The notes below the pieces were generated by a model. The model was not told where the DNA came from. It saw only the letters and a list, made by a program, of their open reading frames with translations, and made no database searches. This document shows, piece by piece, positions 43,812-53,100 of a stretch of DNA of 64,000 nt (position 1 is its first letter; the number at the start of each line of letters is the position of its first letter). Both the position numbers and the translations under genes were made by a program. Origin of the DNA: Belnapia arida. Its GTDB lineage: Bacteria; Pseudomonadota; Alphaproteobacteria; Acetobacterales; Acetobacteraceae. The stretch lies in the NCBI RefSeq assembly GCF_016773205.1, contig NZ_JAETWB010000006.1, forward strand, positions 1-64,000, written 5' to 3'.

Positions 43812-44126
43812 ATGTCACCCCACCGCCGCAATACCGGCCGGAGCATGCCGAGCCGCGCACCCGGCCTTTTCCTCACGCAGGGGCTCGCCCTGCCCGCCGG
43901 CTGCGTCATGGCCCGGCTCCAGGTCCTGCTGCCGCCCGGCATGCCGGCCGAGGCCTGGGTCGAGGCGAAGTTCCTCGCCGACCGCCGGCGCGAGTGCCTC
44001 CATCACCTGCTGCGCGGCCGCGAATGGCAACGCCTCGAGGCCAGCCGCACCTGCCTCTTTGACGACCCGAAGGCGGCCCAGGCAGCAGCCGACTCCCGCC
44101 GCCTCAGCGCAACGGACGCGCCATGA
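43812..44126 (+). CDS. Hypothetical protein, 5' end possibly frameshifted
   Basis: The frame from about 43877 to 44126 looks clearly coding (strong G/C at third positions): 'CVMARLQVLLPPGMPAEAWVEAK', 'RRECLHHLLRGREWQRLEASRTCLF'. I do not recognise a family. Its only in-frame starts (43812, 43845, 43908) lack a good ribosome-binding site. A strong AGGAGG followed by ATG at 43790 opens a different frame (MRDFLIEHVTPPPQYR) that would reach this frame by a +1 shift near the CCTTTTCC at about 43865. Either a frameshifted gene, a sequencing error, or two unrelated starts. Confidence 0.45.
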   Translation: MSPHRRNTGRSMPSRAPGLFLTQGLALPAGCVMARLQVLLPPGMPAEAWVEAKFLADRRRECLHHLLRGREWQRLEASRTCLFDDPKAAQAAADSRRLSATDAP

Positions 44127-44565
44127 GCGAGGCACCCGCCCCGTAGCCAGCCACCTCCGCCAGCGGCGTGAAGCCGAGCCGCTGCCAGTACCCGGCCTTC
44201 CCCGCCACCGCGACCAGCGTCATCCGCCCGAGCCCGCTGGCCGCTCCCGACGCCGCCAGTCGCGCCACCATCGCCGCGGCCTCTCCCGCGCCGCGGGCTT
44301 CCGGCGCCAGCACGATGTCATGCAGATGCAGCACCTCCGCCGCGGCGGGCAGCGCGCCGAGCAGCGAGTCGAGCGGCGGCACCGGCCCCGCCCAGGGGTG
44401 CGCCAGCGCATAGCCCCGACCCTCGCCCAGAACCCAGCAGAAGCCGGGCGCCAGCGCCAGCCGCTCGGCAAAGACCGCCGGTTTCTCGGGATGCTGCGGA
44501 TGCGCCGCCGCAGCCAGCGCCACCACCCTCGGCAAGTCCGCTTCGGTCATCCTTCGCCATTCCAT
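44104..44565 (-). CDS. GNAT family N-acetyltransferase
   Basis: This 153-residue acetyltransferase shows 'RRMTEADLPRVVALAAAAHP' at the N terminus, 'LHDIVLAPEARGAGEAAAMVARL' (acetyl-CoA-binding V-x-x-x-x-R-G-x-G-like motif, here RGAGEA), and 'LVAVAGKAGYWQRLGFTPL' at the C terminus. The substrate is unknown. The start is ambiguous (44595, 44565 or 44550). It overlaps the preceding small plus-strand gene by 23 nt at its 3' end and is divergent from the P1 peptidase. Confidence 0.85.
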   Translation of the reverse strand: MEWRRMTEADLPRVVALAAAAHPQHPEKPAVFAERLALAPGFCWVLGEGRGYALAHPWAGPVPPLDSLLGALPAAAEVLHLHDIVLAPEARGAGEAAAMVARLAASGAASGLGRMTLVAVAGKAGYWQRLGFTPLAEVAGYGAGASLMARPLR

Positions 44566-44610
44566 GCCCCCGGATAGCGTGGCGTCGCCCGCCATGCGAG
44601 GCTTCATCAC

Positions 44611-45627
44611 ATGATCCGCCCCGGCCCGCGCAACCTCATCACCGATGTCGATGGCATCCTCGTCGGCCAGGCCGAGGACCACGGTATCCGCACCGGCACC
44701 ACCGTGATCTACCCGGTGGAGCGCTGCCCCGCCGCCGCCGAGATTCGGGGCGGCGCGCCGGGCACGCTCAACATCCAGTCCCTCGATCCTGCGAGCATCG
44801 GCAACACGGTCGATGCCGTCACCCTCTCCGGCGGCTCCATGTACGGGCTGGACGCGGCCGGCGCCGTGGTCGCCACGCTCGGCGCCCGCGGCCGCGGCGC
44901 CGCCTTCGGCGGAACGACGGTGCCCGTGGTGCCCGGCGCCATCCTATTCGACCTGATGAATGGCGGCGACAAGGCATGGGGTGAGGCGCCGCCCTATGCC
45001 ACGCTCGGCCGCACCGCGCTGGCCGCAATCGGCCAGGACTTCGCCCTCGGCAATGCCGGGGCCGGACTCGGCGCCCGCTCCGGCCGGGTGAAGGGCGGCC
45101 TCGGCAGCGCCAGCACCGTCACCGCCGACGGGGTGCAGATCGGCGCACTCGCCGCCGTCAACAGCTTCGGCAGCGCGGTCATGCCCGGCAGCCGGCATTT
45201 CTGGGCCTGGCCGCATGAGATGGACGACGAGTTCGGCGGCCTCGGCCCGCCCCCTGCCGGCTGGCGGCCGGAGCCGGAAATGCCCCTGCCCCTCGGCTCC
45301 GCGGTCAACCCGATGGCCAACACCACCATCGCCGTCGTCGCCGTCAACGCCCGGCTCGACAAGGGCGACCTGCAGCGCTTGGCCATCATGGCCGCCGACG
45401 GCCTCGCCCAGGCCATCCGCCCAATCCACACGCCCTTCGACGGCGACAGCGTCTTCGTCCTGGCGACGGGCCACCTGCCGCTGACCGGCCCCGGCATGCT
45501 CGCCCGCCTCGGCCATCTGGCGGCCTCGACCCTGGCGCGGGCGGTGGCACGCGGCGTCTTCCACGCGACCGCACTTGGCGACCGCCCCGCCTGGCGCGAC
45601 CTCAACGCTGACGGAGCGCCGCCCTGA
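44611..45627 (+). CDS. P1 family peptidase (DmpA-like aminopeptidase)
   Basis: This 338-residue self-processing peptidase is of family P1 (S58), related to L-aminopeptidase/D-esterase DmpA. It has the N-terminal 'NLITDVDGILVGQAED', 'AVTLSGGSMYGLDAA', 'GAGLGARSGRVKGGLGSAS', and the autocleavage site 'NTTIAVVAVNA' with the nucleophile Thr after Asn. These enzymes remove N-terminal residues, in some members beta- or D-amino acids, from peptides or amides. There is no signal peptide. The 3' end overlaps the convergent secreted protein gene by 26 nt. Confidence 0.93.
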   Translation: MIRPGPRNLITDVDGILVGQAEDHGIRTGTTVIYPVERCPAAAEIRGGAPGTLNIQSLDPASIGNTVDAVTLSGGSMYGLDAAGAVVATLGARGRGAAFGGTTVPVVPGAILFDLMNGGDKAWGEAPPYATLGRTALAAIGQDFALGNAGAGLGARSGRVKGGLGSASTVTADGVQIGALAAVNSFGSAVMPGSRHFWAWPHEMDDEFGGLGPPPAGWRPEPEMPLPLGSAVNPMANTTIAVVAVNARLDKGDLQRLAIMAADGLAQAIRPIHTPFDGDSVFVLATGHLPLTGPGMLARLGHLAASTLARAVARGVFHATALGDRPAWRDLNADGAPP

Positions 45628-46138
45628 TCCGCTCCAGGCTGCCGCCCTGGCCCGCCTCGTCCACCCGCTGCGAGGCCTCGGCATCCAGCACTGCCCGCCC
45701 CGCCTCCCAGCGCAGGATCACCGGCACCCGCGCCGCCGCATTGGGCGAACTTGCCGCATAGATTAGGGCAAAGCGCGGCACGCCTGCCGCTGCCGGCACC
45801 TCCCCCGCCTCGCGCAGCCCGTCGCAGCTCACCGCCTCGGTCCAGTCGGTGCCGACCGTGACGAGACTCTCCGTTGCCCCCGCCCCGCCGATCGCCAGCC
45901 CGCACCAGCGCTGCTGGTTGGGGAAGCCCGGCACCCGTGGCGCGAAGCGCACCGGCAACAGGGTCAGGGTGACGCCGCGCGCCGGCGACCAGCGCCGCGG
46001 CGCCGCCGCCTCGAACCCGCCCGCGACCGGCAGCCCGGCCCGCGCCTCGGCTGCGAGATCGGGCCCGCCCGCCCTCGCCGGCGCCGCTGCGACCAGTGCA
46101 GCCAGCAGCAACAGGCTAGGACTTGCTGAGACGCTCAT
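45602..46138 (-). CDS. Secreted hypothetical protein downstream of muramidase
   Basis: This 178-residue protein has a clear signal peptide (LLLLAALVAAAPARAGG, cleavage near residue 24). The mature domain has two Cys residues (RWCGL, VSCDGL) that could form a disulfide, indicating a periplasmic location. I do not recognise a family. Its ATG lies inside the muramidase gene (23-nt overlap) with AAGGCGG as ribosome-binding site, so the two are co-translated. A periplasmic inhibitor or immunity role toward the muramidase is a hypothesis only. Confidence 0.75.
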   Translation of the reverse strand: MSVSASPSLLLLAALVAAAPARAGGPDLAAEARAGLPVAGGFEAAAPRRWSPARGVTLTLLPVRFAPRVPGFPNQQRWCGLAIGGAGATESLVTVGTDWTEAVSCDGLREAGEVPAAAGVPRFALIYAASSPNAAARVPVILRWEAGRAVLDAEASQRVDEAGQGGSLERIRAALRQR

Positions 46139-46985
46139 AAGCCGCCTTCATCTGGGTGTCGTAGTCGTTCTTCTTGTAGTCCGGCCCGTTGTAGCGCGAG
46201 GCGAAGCCGGCCCAGTTCCTGTCCTGCAGCGCCTTCCGCATCCCCTTGTTGGCGTTGACGAAGGCGACGAAGGCCTCGAGATGCCGGGCATCATTCTCCA
46301 TCATCGCATCGACGAAAGCCTCGACCGTCTTGTAGCCGGCCGCGTCATGGTTCTCGCCGAGGATCTGGAAGGTGCCCCAGGAAGCAGACTTCAGCGCCGC
46401 CGCCTCGTCCAGCAGGGCGGCACGTCGGAGCTTCGGATACTGTGCGCTGAACTTGCCGTAGGCGCCCTGCGGCCCGGACAGGTCGGGATGCGAGCGGTTA
46501 TAGCCGCCGCCGGTATGCGTCCGGAATTTGTGCCGCTCGAAGAGGATGGTCGGCCGCCCCTCCTCGTCCCAGGGCGAGCGCTTGGTTTCTACCTGCGCCA
46601 CCGCCCTGACCGCCGCCACCTCGCAGCCGAGCGTCTTCGCCGCCGCTTCGACCAGGGCGGGGGTGATGGAGGAGGTCTCCGGCCGCACCCAGCAGATCTC
46701 GCGGAAGACCTTGTGCCGCGGCCCGGGAATGATCGGCCGGTCGAGAAAGCGGATGGTCAGCCCGCCGGGATCGACCGTCCCGTCCGGCTTCAGCAGCCCC
46801 ATGGCGTTGCGCTGGAAGGCTTCGATGGCGGCGAAGGTCGCCGCATCCGCGGTGCCGTTCGCCACCGGGAGGCCCTGAGGAAAGGTCCAGCGCCCGTGCC
46901 GGACGAGCAACTGCTCCACCACCAGCACATCGGTTGGATCATTCATCCGCCCGCGGCCGACACCTTTCGAGATCACCCCCACCAT
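46116..46985 (-). CDS. N-acetylmuramidase with N-terminal peptidoglycan-binding domain
   Basis: This 289-residue cell-wall hydrolase has an N-terminal peptidoglycan-binding-like domain ('GVGRGRMNDPTDVLVVEQLLVRHG') and an N-acetylmuramidase (DUF3380) domain. The latter contains the catalytic Glu in 'AVAQVETKRSPWDEEGRPTILFERHKF', 'YGKFSAQYPKLRRA' and 'SWGTFQILGENH'. Such proteins are mostly phage endolysins, but no other phage gene is here. It has no signal peptide, so release would need lysis, a holin or a secretion system. GGAGGG precedes the ATG at 46985. Confidence 0.9.
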   Translation of the reverse strand: MVGVISKGVGRGRMNDPTDVLVVEQLLVRHGRWTFPQGLPVANGTADAATFAAIEAFQRNAMGLLKPDGTVDPGGLTIRFLDRPIIPGPRHKVFREICWVRPETSSITPALVEAAAKTLGCEVAAVRAVAQVETKRSPWDEEGRPTILFERHKFRTHTGGGYNRSHPDLSGPQGAYGKFSAQYPKLRRAALLDEAAALKSASWGTFQILGENHDAAGYKTVEAFVDAMMENDARHLEAFVAFVNANKGMRKALQDRNWAGFASRYNGPDYKKNDYDTQMKAAYERLSKS

Positions 46986-47008
46986 GGTCTGGTACCCTCC
47001 ACCGGGGA

Positions 47009-48175
47009 TTATGCCCCGGCGAGAGCCCGCTTCGCCACTTCGGCAAGGTAGCCGCTCGCCACCGGCAGGATGGCGTCGTTAAAGTCGTAGGCCGGGTTAT
47101 GCAGTTCCCGTCCGCCCTCGCCCGGTCCGTTGCCGATCCAGACGAAGGCGCCCGGCACCTCCTTCAGGAAAAAGGAGAAATCCTCCCCCGTCATCGCCGG
47201 CGGCAGGTCCCGCCGCACCTTGGTCACCGCGCCGGCGGCGACGGCCGCCAGCTCCCGCTCGGCCGGGTGGTTCACCGTGGGCTCGACGCCGACCTTGAAC
47301 TCCACCTCCGCCTCCAGCCCGAAGGTCGCGGCGATGCCGGCCGCGATTCGCCGCATGGCGGCCTCGATCGCCTCGCCCGTCTCCGGCGTCAGCCAGCGCG
47401 CCGTGCCCTTCAGCACGGCCTGGCGCGCCACCTGGTTCTGTGCCTCGCCCGCCTCGGCGACGGTCACGCTGACCACCGCCGCCTGCATCGGGTCGATGTT
47501 GCGGGCGACAATGGATTGCAGGGCGATGATGCAATGCCCGGCGCCGACCATCGGATCGCGCGTCAGGTGCGGCAGGGCGGCATGGCCCGCATGGCCGGTC
47601 AGCACGATCTCGAAGCGCGCACCGGCGGCCATCACCGGCCCCTCATGCACGGCGACGGTCCCCGCCTCCAGCCCCGGCCAGTTGTGCCAGCCGAAGATGC
47701 GCTCCATCGGGAAGCGCTGGAACAGCCCGTCGGCGATCATCGCCCGCGCCCCGCCGCCCCCCTCCTCGGCCGGCTGGAAGACAAGCTGCACGGTCCCCGT
47801 CCAACCCTGGTCCTGCTGGAGCAGCGCGGCGGTGCCGAGCAGCGCGGCCGTATGCCCGTCATGGCCGCAGGCATGCATCACGCCTGGGAGGGTGGAGCGG
47901 TAGGGCAGTGCCTCGTTCAGCTCCTGGATCGGCAGCGCATCCATGTCGGCCCGCAGCCCGACCGAGCGGTTCGATCCCCCGCCTTGCGCCCCCGGGCCCC
48001 GCCGCAAGGTGGCGACCAGCCCATGCCCGCCGACCCCCTCGGTGACCTCGATCCCCATCTCCCGCAGCCTCGCCGCGACGAAGGCGGCCGTTTCCCCCTC
48101 ATGCAGGGTAAGGCCCGGATGGGCATGCAGGTGGCGGCGCCACCCGGCGAGCGTTTCAGCAAGCGTCTGGTCCAT
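47009..48175 (-). CDS. M20 amidohydrolase (hippurate hydrolase/aminoacylase type)
   Basis: This 388-residue amidohydrolase is of the HipO/IAA-amino-acid hydrolase group. It has 'LRADMDALPIQE', 'HACGHDGHTAALLGTAALL' (metal ligands), 'LVFQPAEEGGGGARAMIADG' (catalytic Glu), 'GWHNWPGLEAGTVAVHEG', and C-terminal 'PPAMTGEDFSFFLKEVPGAFVWIGNG'. It cleaves N-acyl amino acids. The start at 48175 is typical. It is separated by 23 nt from the muramidase gene and is the third M20 enzyme in the window. Confidence 0.93.
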   Translation of the reverse strand: MDQTLAETLAGWRRHLHAHPGLTLHEGETAAFVAARLREMGIEVTEGVGGHGLVATLRRGPGAQGGGSNRSVGLRADMDALPIQELNEALPYRSTLPGVMHACGHDGHTAALLGTAALLQQDQGWTGTVQLVFQPAEEGGGGARAMIADGLFQRFPMERIFGWHNWPGLEAGTVAVHEGPVMAAGARFEIVLTGHAGHAALPHLTRDPMVGAGHCIIALQSIVARNIDPMQAAVVSVTVAEAGEAQNQVARQAVLKGTARWLTPETGEAIEAAMRRIAAGIAATFGLEAEVEFKVGVEPTVNHPAERELAAVAAGAVTKVRRDLPPAMTGEDFSFFLKEVPGAFVWIGNGPGEGGRELHNPAYDFNDAILPVASGYLAEVAKRALAGA

Positions 48176-48239
48176 GCGAGAAGCCTAATCCCCCCTATCT
48201 CCAGAGGGAACCCTGAGCCCGGAAGTTGCTTTCGCCCCC

Positions 48240-50108
48240 GTGCTGTATCGATTGCGCCGCATCCCGATCATTCTTGCCCTGCTGCTTGCGCCCATGCTCG
48301 TCCCTTGGTCGCAGGCGCAGGAGCCGGACCCGGCCGTCCTCCCCTACACGGTGGAGATTGCGCCGAGCGGCGATTCCAGCCTGGACGCCTCTCTTGCCGC
48401 GGTCTCCCAGCTCGTGGCACTTCGGGGGTCGGCGCCGACCAGCGCCGGCGGGGTGATCGGCCGCGCCCAGGGCGACCGCGAGCGGCTCCAGCAGGCGCTG
48501 CAATCCGAGGGCTATTGGGGCGGCAGCACGCAGGTCAGCATCGCCGGCCTGCCCCTCGCCGACCCCAACCTGCCCGCCCGGCTCGAAGCCCCGGCGGAGA
48601 AGCCCGTCCCCATCCGCATCACGGTCGAGAAGGGCGAGCCCTACCGCATCCGCACCATCGCCATCCGCGCGACGGAACCGCGGGATCAGCCCGCCCTCGA
48701 CGCCGCGGCAGCCCGGCCCTTCGGTCTTGCCCCGGGCGATGTCGCCCGCGCCGAGCCGGTGCTGGCCGCCGAGCGCACCCTGCTCGACCGCCTGCTCACC
48801 GCCGGCCATCCTCTCGCCACCATGGCCGGGCGGGAGACGGTGGTGGATCATGGCGCGAAGACGATGGAGATCGCCTGGCGCTTCGCCCCCGGCCCCGTCG
48901 CCCGCTTCGCCCCGCCCCAGGTCGAGGGCGCAGTCCGCGTCGATGCCGATTTCCTCCGCCGCCAGGCCGGTCGCATCACCGGCGAGGCCTACAGCCCCGA
49001 CCGGCTGGAGCGGGCCCGACGCGAGCTGATGGCGCTCGGCCCCTTCGGCTCCGTCCGCGTCCGCGCCGCCGAGCGGCTGGATGCCGAGGGCCGTCTGCCC
49101 ACCACCTTCACCGTCGCCGAGCGCGCCCGCCACGCGCTCGGCATCACCGCTGCTTACGAGACCAATTACGGTCCCTCCGTCCGCGTCTACTGGGAGCACC
49201 GCAACCTCTTCGGGGGGGCGGAGCGGCTCCGCGTCGAGGGCGAGGTGGCCCGCATCGGCACCGGCGGGGCGCTCAGTGAGATGACCTACCGGACCGGCGT
49301 CACCTATACGAGCCCCGGCGTCTTCGGCCGCGACCTCAACCTCATCGCCAGCATCGGCGCGTTGCGCGAGCGGTTGGAGGCGTATGACCGCGATGCCATC
49401 ACGGCATCGCTGCTCTTCGAGCGACGCCTTTCCGAACGGTACACGGTCCGCGCCGGCCCAACCGTCGATCTCGGCTCCTCCGGCCCGCCCGACGGCAAGC
49501 TGAGCCCCTATCAGATCGTCGGCGTCCTCTTCGGCGGCCGCTACGACGGTACCGACAGCCTGCTCGATCCATCGAAGGGCTACCGGCTGGAGGGCAGCAT
49601 CAGCCCCTCCTACAGCATCCGCGACGCCCAGCCCTTTGCGCCGACCCGGGTGACGGCCAGCACCTACTGGGATGTCTTCGCCGACCGCCGCAGCATCCTT
49701 GCGGTGCGCGGCACCATCGGCTCGCTGCTCGGCGCCGACCGGGACAGCGTGCCACGCCACATCCGCTACTATGCCGGCGGCGGCGGCTCGGTCCGCGGCT
49801 TCGACTACCAGTCGATCGGCCCGCGCGACGAGCAGGGCCGCCTGACCGGCGGCGCCAGCCTGCTCGAGACCAGCGTGGAGTGGCGGCAGAAGGTCTGGGG
49901 CGACATTGGCGCCGTCGCCTTCGTCGATACCGGCACGGTCGGCACCGGCTCGCTGCCCGATACCTCGAACCTGCGGGTCGGCGCCGGCCTCGGCCTTCGC
50001 TACTACACCCCCATCGGGCCGATCCGCGCCGATGTCGCACTGCCGGTGGTGCGGGAGCCGCGCTCCTCCGGCTATGGGCTTTATGTCGGCATCGGCCAGG
50101 CCTTCTGA
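48240..50108 (+). CDS. tamA: Translocation and assembly module outer-membrane protein TamA
   Basis: This 622-residue Omp85-family protein has a signal peptide (RRIPIILALLLAPMLVPWSQAQ), POTRA domains (about residues 30-270), and a C-terminal 16-strand beta-barrel ('ALGITAAYETNYGPSVRVYWEHRNLFGGAERLRVEGEVARIG', 'YYAGGGGSVRGFDYQSIGPRD') ending in Phe. The 'VRGF' barrel motif is conserved. A GTG at 48240 is the only start that preserves the signal peptide, though its ribosome-binding site is weak. It is coupled to tamB (2-nt gap), and the complex helps insert outer-membrane proteins. Confidence 0.93.
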   Translation: MLYRLRRIPIILALLLAPMLVPWSQAQEPDPAVLPYTVEIAPSGDSSLDASLAAVSQLVALRGSAPTSAGGVIGRAQGDRERLQQALQSEGYWGGSTQVSIAGLPLADPNLPARLEAPAEKPVPIRITVEKGEPYRIRTIAIRATEPRDQPALDAAAARPFGLAPGDVARAEPVLAAERTLLDRLLTAGHPLATMAGRETVVDHGAKTMEIAWRFAPGPVARFAPPQVEGAVRVDADFLRRQAGRITGEAYSPDRLERARRELMALGPFGSVRVRAAERLDAEGRLPTTFTVAERARHALGITAAYETNYGPSVRVYWEHRNLFGGAERLRVEGEVARIGTGGALSEMTYRTGVTYTSPGVFGRDLNLIASIGALRERLEAYDRDAITASLLFERRLSERYTVRAGPTVDLGSSGPPDGKLSPYQIVGVLFGGRYDGTDSLLDPSKGYRLEGSISPSYSIRDAQPFAPTRVTASTYWDVFADRRSILAVRGTIGSLLGADRDSVPRHIRYYAGGGGSVRGFDYQSIGPRDEQGRLTGGASLLETSVEWRQKVWGDIGAVAFVDTGTVGTGSLPDTSNLRVGAGLGLRYYTPIGPIRADVALPVVREPRSSGYGLYVGIGQAF

Positions 50109-50110
50109 CC

Positions 50111-53100
50111 ATGCGCTGGCTGAAATGGCTCCTCGGCGCCCTGGCGCTGCTGATCCTCCTGCCGGTGCTCGCCGTCATCGGTGCCCTCGCCTGGATCAAC
50201 ACCGAGAGCGGCAGCGCCTTCCTCGCCCGCCAGGCGGAAGGCTTCGTCCCGGGCCTTCACATTGAGGGCCTGCACGGCCCGTTGCCCGGCCATCTCGGCT
50301 TCACCCGCCTCGCCTATGCCGATGCCGCGGGCGAATGGGTCGTCTTGGAAGACGGGCGCATCAATCTCGACCTGAAGGCGCTGCTCTCCCGCACCCTCCG
50401 CGTCGAGCGCGTCGAGGCGGCGCGCGTCGCTCTCGCCCGCCTCCCCGCCGGCGGAGAGACGGCGCCCGCCGAACCGCAGCCTCCGTCCGACACCGTGCTT
50501 CCCCACCTCCCGCAACTCCCGGTCGCGGTGGAACTGAACCGCCTCGCCATCCAGCGCATTGAGCTGGCGCAGCCCGTCCTCGGCCAGGCCGCCGCCTTCG
50601 CGCTCGACGGCGAGGCCCGCCTCGCCGCCGGTGACCTCACCGCGAAACTCGATCTCAAGCGCCTCGACGCCCCGCTGACGGCGGCGCTGACCCTCGCCCT
50701 CACCCCCGGCGCCGACCGCCTCGCGGCCCGCCTGACGCTCGATGAAGCCCCGGGCGGCCTCATCGCCGACTTCATCCCGCCCTCCGAAGGCGGCTGGGAC
50801 AACGCCCCCCTTCAGGTCACCCTGAACTTGGACGGACCCGCCTCCGGCGCCGCCCTCGACCTCAAGGCCAGCCTCGGCCAGCAGGTGGCGCTGAGCAGCA
50901 GCGGCACCGTCCGCGCAACGCCCGATGGTCGCTACGGCGCCACCCTCCAGGGCGAGGCCCGCGCCGGCCCCCTCCTGCCGGAGACGATCCGCCCGCTTGC
51001 CATCCCCCTCGCCTTCGCCCTCGATGCCGACCTGCCGCCCGATCAGCGCTTGGCACTGCGAAAGCTGGAGCTGACCCTTCCCGCCGGCCGCGTCGCTGCC
51101 AGCGGCACCGCCGATCTCGGCACCGAGGCCCTCGACCTCCGCCTCGACCTCGCCCTGGCGGCGAGCACCCGCTTCGGCCCCCTGCTCCCCGCCGGCCTCG
51201 CCTGGCAGGGCCTCACTGCGGAGGCGCATGTCACCGGCACTATGGTGAAGCCCGCCTTCGCCCTGACTGCGACGTCCGAGGCCCTGGCGACCGGCGTGCC
51301 CCAGGCCGATGCCGTGCTCGGCCCGGCACCGCGCCTCGCCCTTAATGCCGCTCTGCCCGGCCCGGCCTTCGACGCGACGCTCGACGCCGCCAATGGTCGC
51401 CTCGCAGCCAAGGGCACGGTCGCCGAGCCGATCGCCCTCGACGCCACCCTTTCCCTCCCCCGGCTGGAGGTGCTCGGTGCCGGCTCCGAGGGCGCGCTGG
51501 AGGCGACCGTCCGCGCCACCGGTAAGCTTGGCGACCCCGACCTCACCATCTCGGCCCATTCCGGCCGGATCGCCGCCGCCGGGCGAGTGCTGGAGGGCCT
51601 TGCCCTCGACGCCCAGGTCGCTACCCCCGCCTCCGCTCCGCGCGGCACCGCCCAGCTCCGCGCGACGCTGGACGGGCTGCCCGTTGCCCTCGACTTCCGC
51701 GGCCGCCCGGACGGTCAGGCGGTGGAAATTGAGGCTGCCGAGGCACGCCTCGGCCCCGCCCGGTTCACCGCCACCGGGCGCCTCGACACCACAGCGAAGC
51801 TCTTCGCCGGCACCGCCCGGCTGGAAGCGGCCGACCTCGCCCCCTTCGGCCGCCTCGCCGGGCTCGCGGGCCTTGCCGGCCGCCTCGCCCTTGATGCAAC
51901 GCTGGATCCACGCGACGGCGTGCAGGGCTTCGACCTCAAGCTCGACGTCCCCCGCCTCGCCTATGCCGGGCAGCAGGGCAACCTCGCCGCCACCGTCGCC
52001 GGCACTCCTGCCGCCCTCGATTGGACGGTTCGCGGCAAGACGACCCAGGGCGAACTCTCGGGCCGCGGCCGCCTTGCCGCCGCGGCGGGCGCCTACCGCC
52101 TCGACCTCGCCGCCCTCCAGGCCGAGGCCCAGGGCGAGACCCTCCGCCTCAGCACCCCCGCCCGCATCACCTATGGCGCCGATGGCGGCATCGACATCTC
52201 CAACCTGGCACTCGCCATCGGAAATGGCGGCCGTGTCCAGGCCGCCGGCCGATGGGGGCCGGAGCGGACCGACCTCGGCGTTACCATTGCCGCGCTCCCC
52301 CTGGCGCTGGCCCAGCGCTTCGCCCCCGACCTCAAGCCGCAGGGCATGATCACCGGGGAGGTCCGCGCCACCGGCCCGGTCGCAAGGCCCGAGATTCGCG
52401 CCCGGCTGAACGGCACCGGCATCGGCCTTGGCGCCGACTGGGCCCGGGGCCTGCCGACCGTCACGCTCCGCGCCGAGGGCAGCATGGTGGGCACCGCCAC
52501 CGAGGCCCGCGCCGAGATCGCCGCCGGCCCTGCCGGAACCGTTATCGCCACCGCCCGCCTGCCGCGCGGCTTCGACCTGGACTCCCCCCTTGTCGCCAGC
52601 CTCGACGGGTCGCTCAATCTCGCCCCGCTCGCCGGCCCCTTCCTGGCCGCCGGCGCCGACCGCGTTGCCGGCCGTCTCGCCCTCGCGCTCAGGGTCGAGG
52701 GCAGCCTCGGCACCCCACGCCTCGGTGGCCGCGCCACCCTCACCGGCGGCGACTACCGCAACCCGACCACCGGCGTCCGCCTCTCCGAGATCGGCGGCAT
52801 CATCACCGGCGAGGGCACCCGCCTCGTCATCGAGCGGCTGGAGGGCAAGACCCTGGGCGGCGGCACCATCGGCCTCCGCGGCAACATCGATGCCGGCGCC
52901 CCCGGCCTGCCCGCCGACCTCGTGCTAACCGCCCGCAACGCCCGCCCCGTCGCTTCCGACCTCGGCACGGCGACCATCGGCGCCGACATCACGGTGAAGG
53001 GCCCCATCACCGGCGGCGGCACCGTCGCCGGCGAGGTGCGGATCGAGCAGGCCGAACTCCGCGTGCCCGAGAAGCTGCCCGCCAACGTCCCGACCCTCGC

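Noticed and set aside
46116-46985. Muramidase as evidence of a prophage
   Set aside because: No integrase, terminase, capsid, tail or holin gene lies nearby, and composition matches the surroundings.
46934-49279. 781-codon plus-strand frame across the M20 amidohydrolase and the start of tamA
   Set aside because: Arg/Pro/His-rich shadow sequence; both strands are already explained by genes with family motifs.
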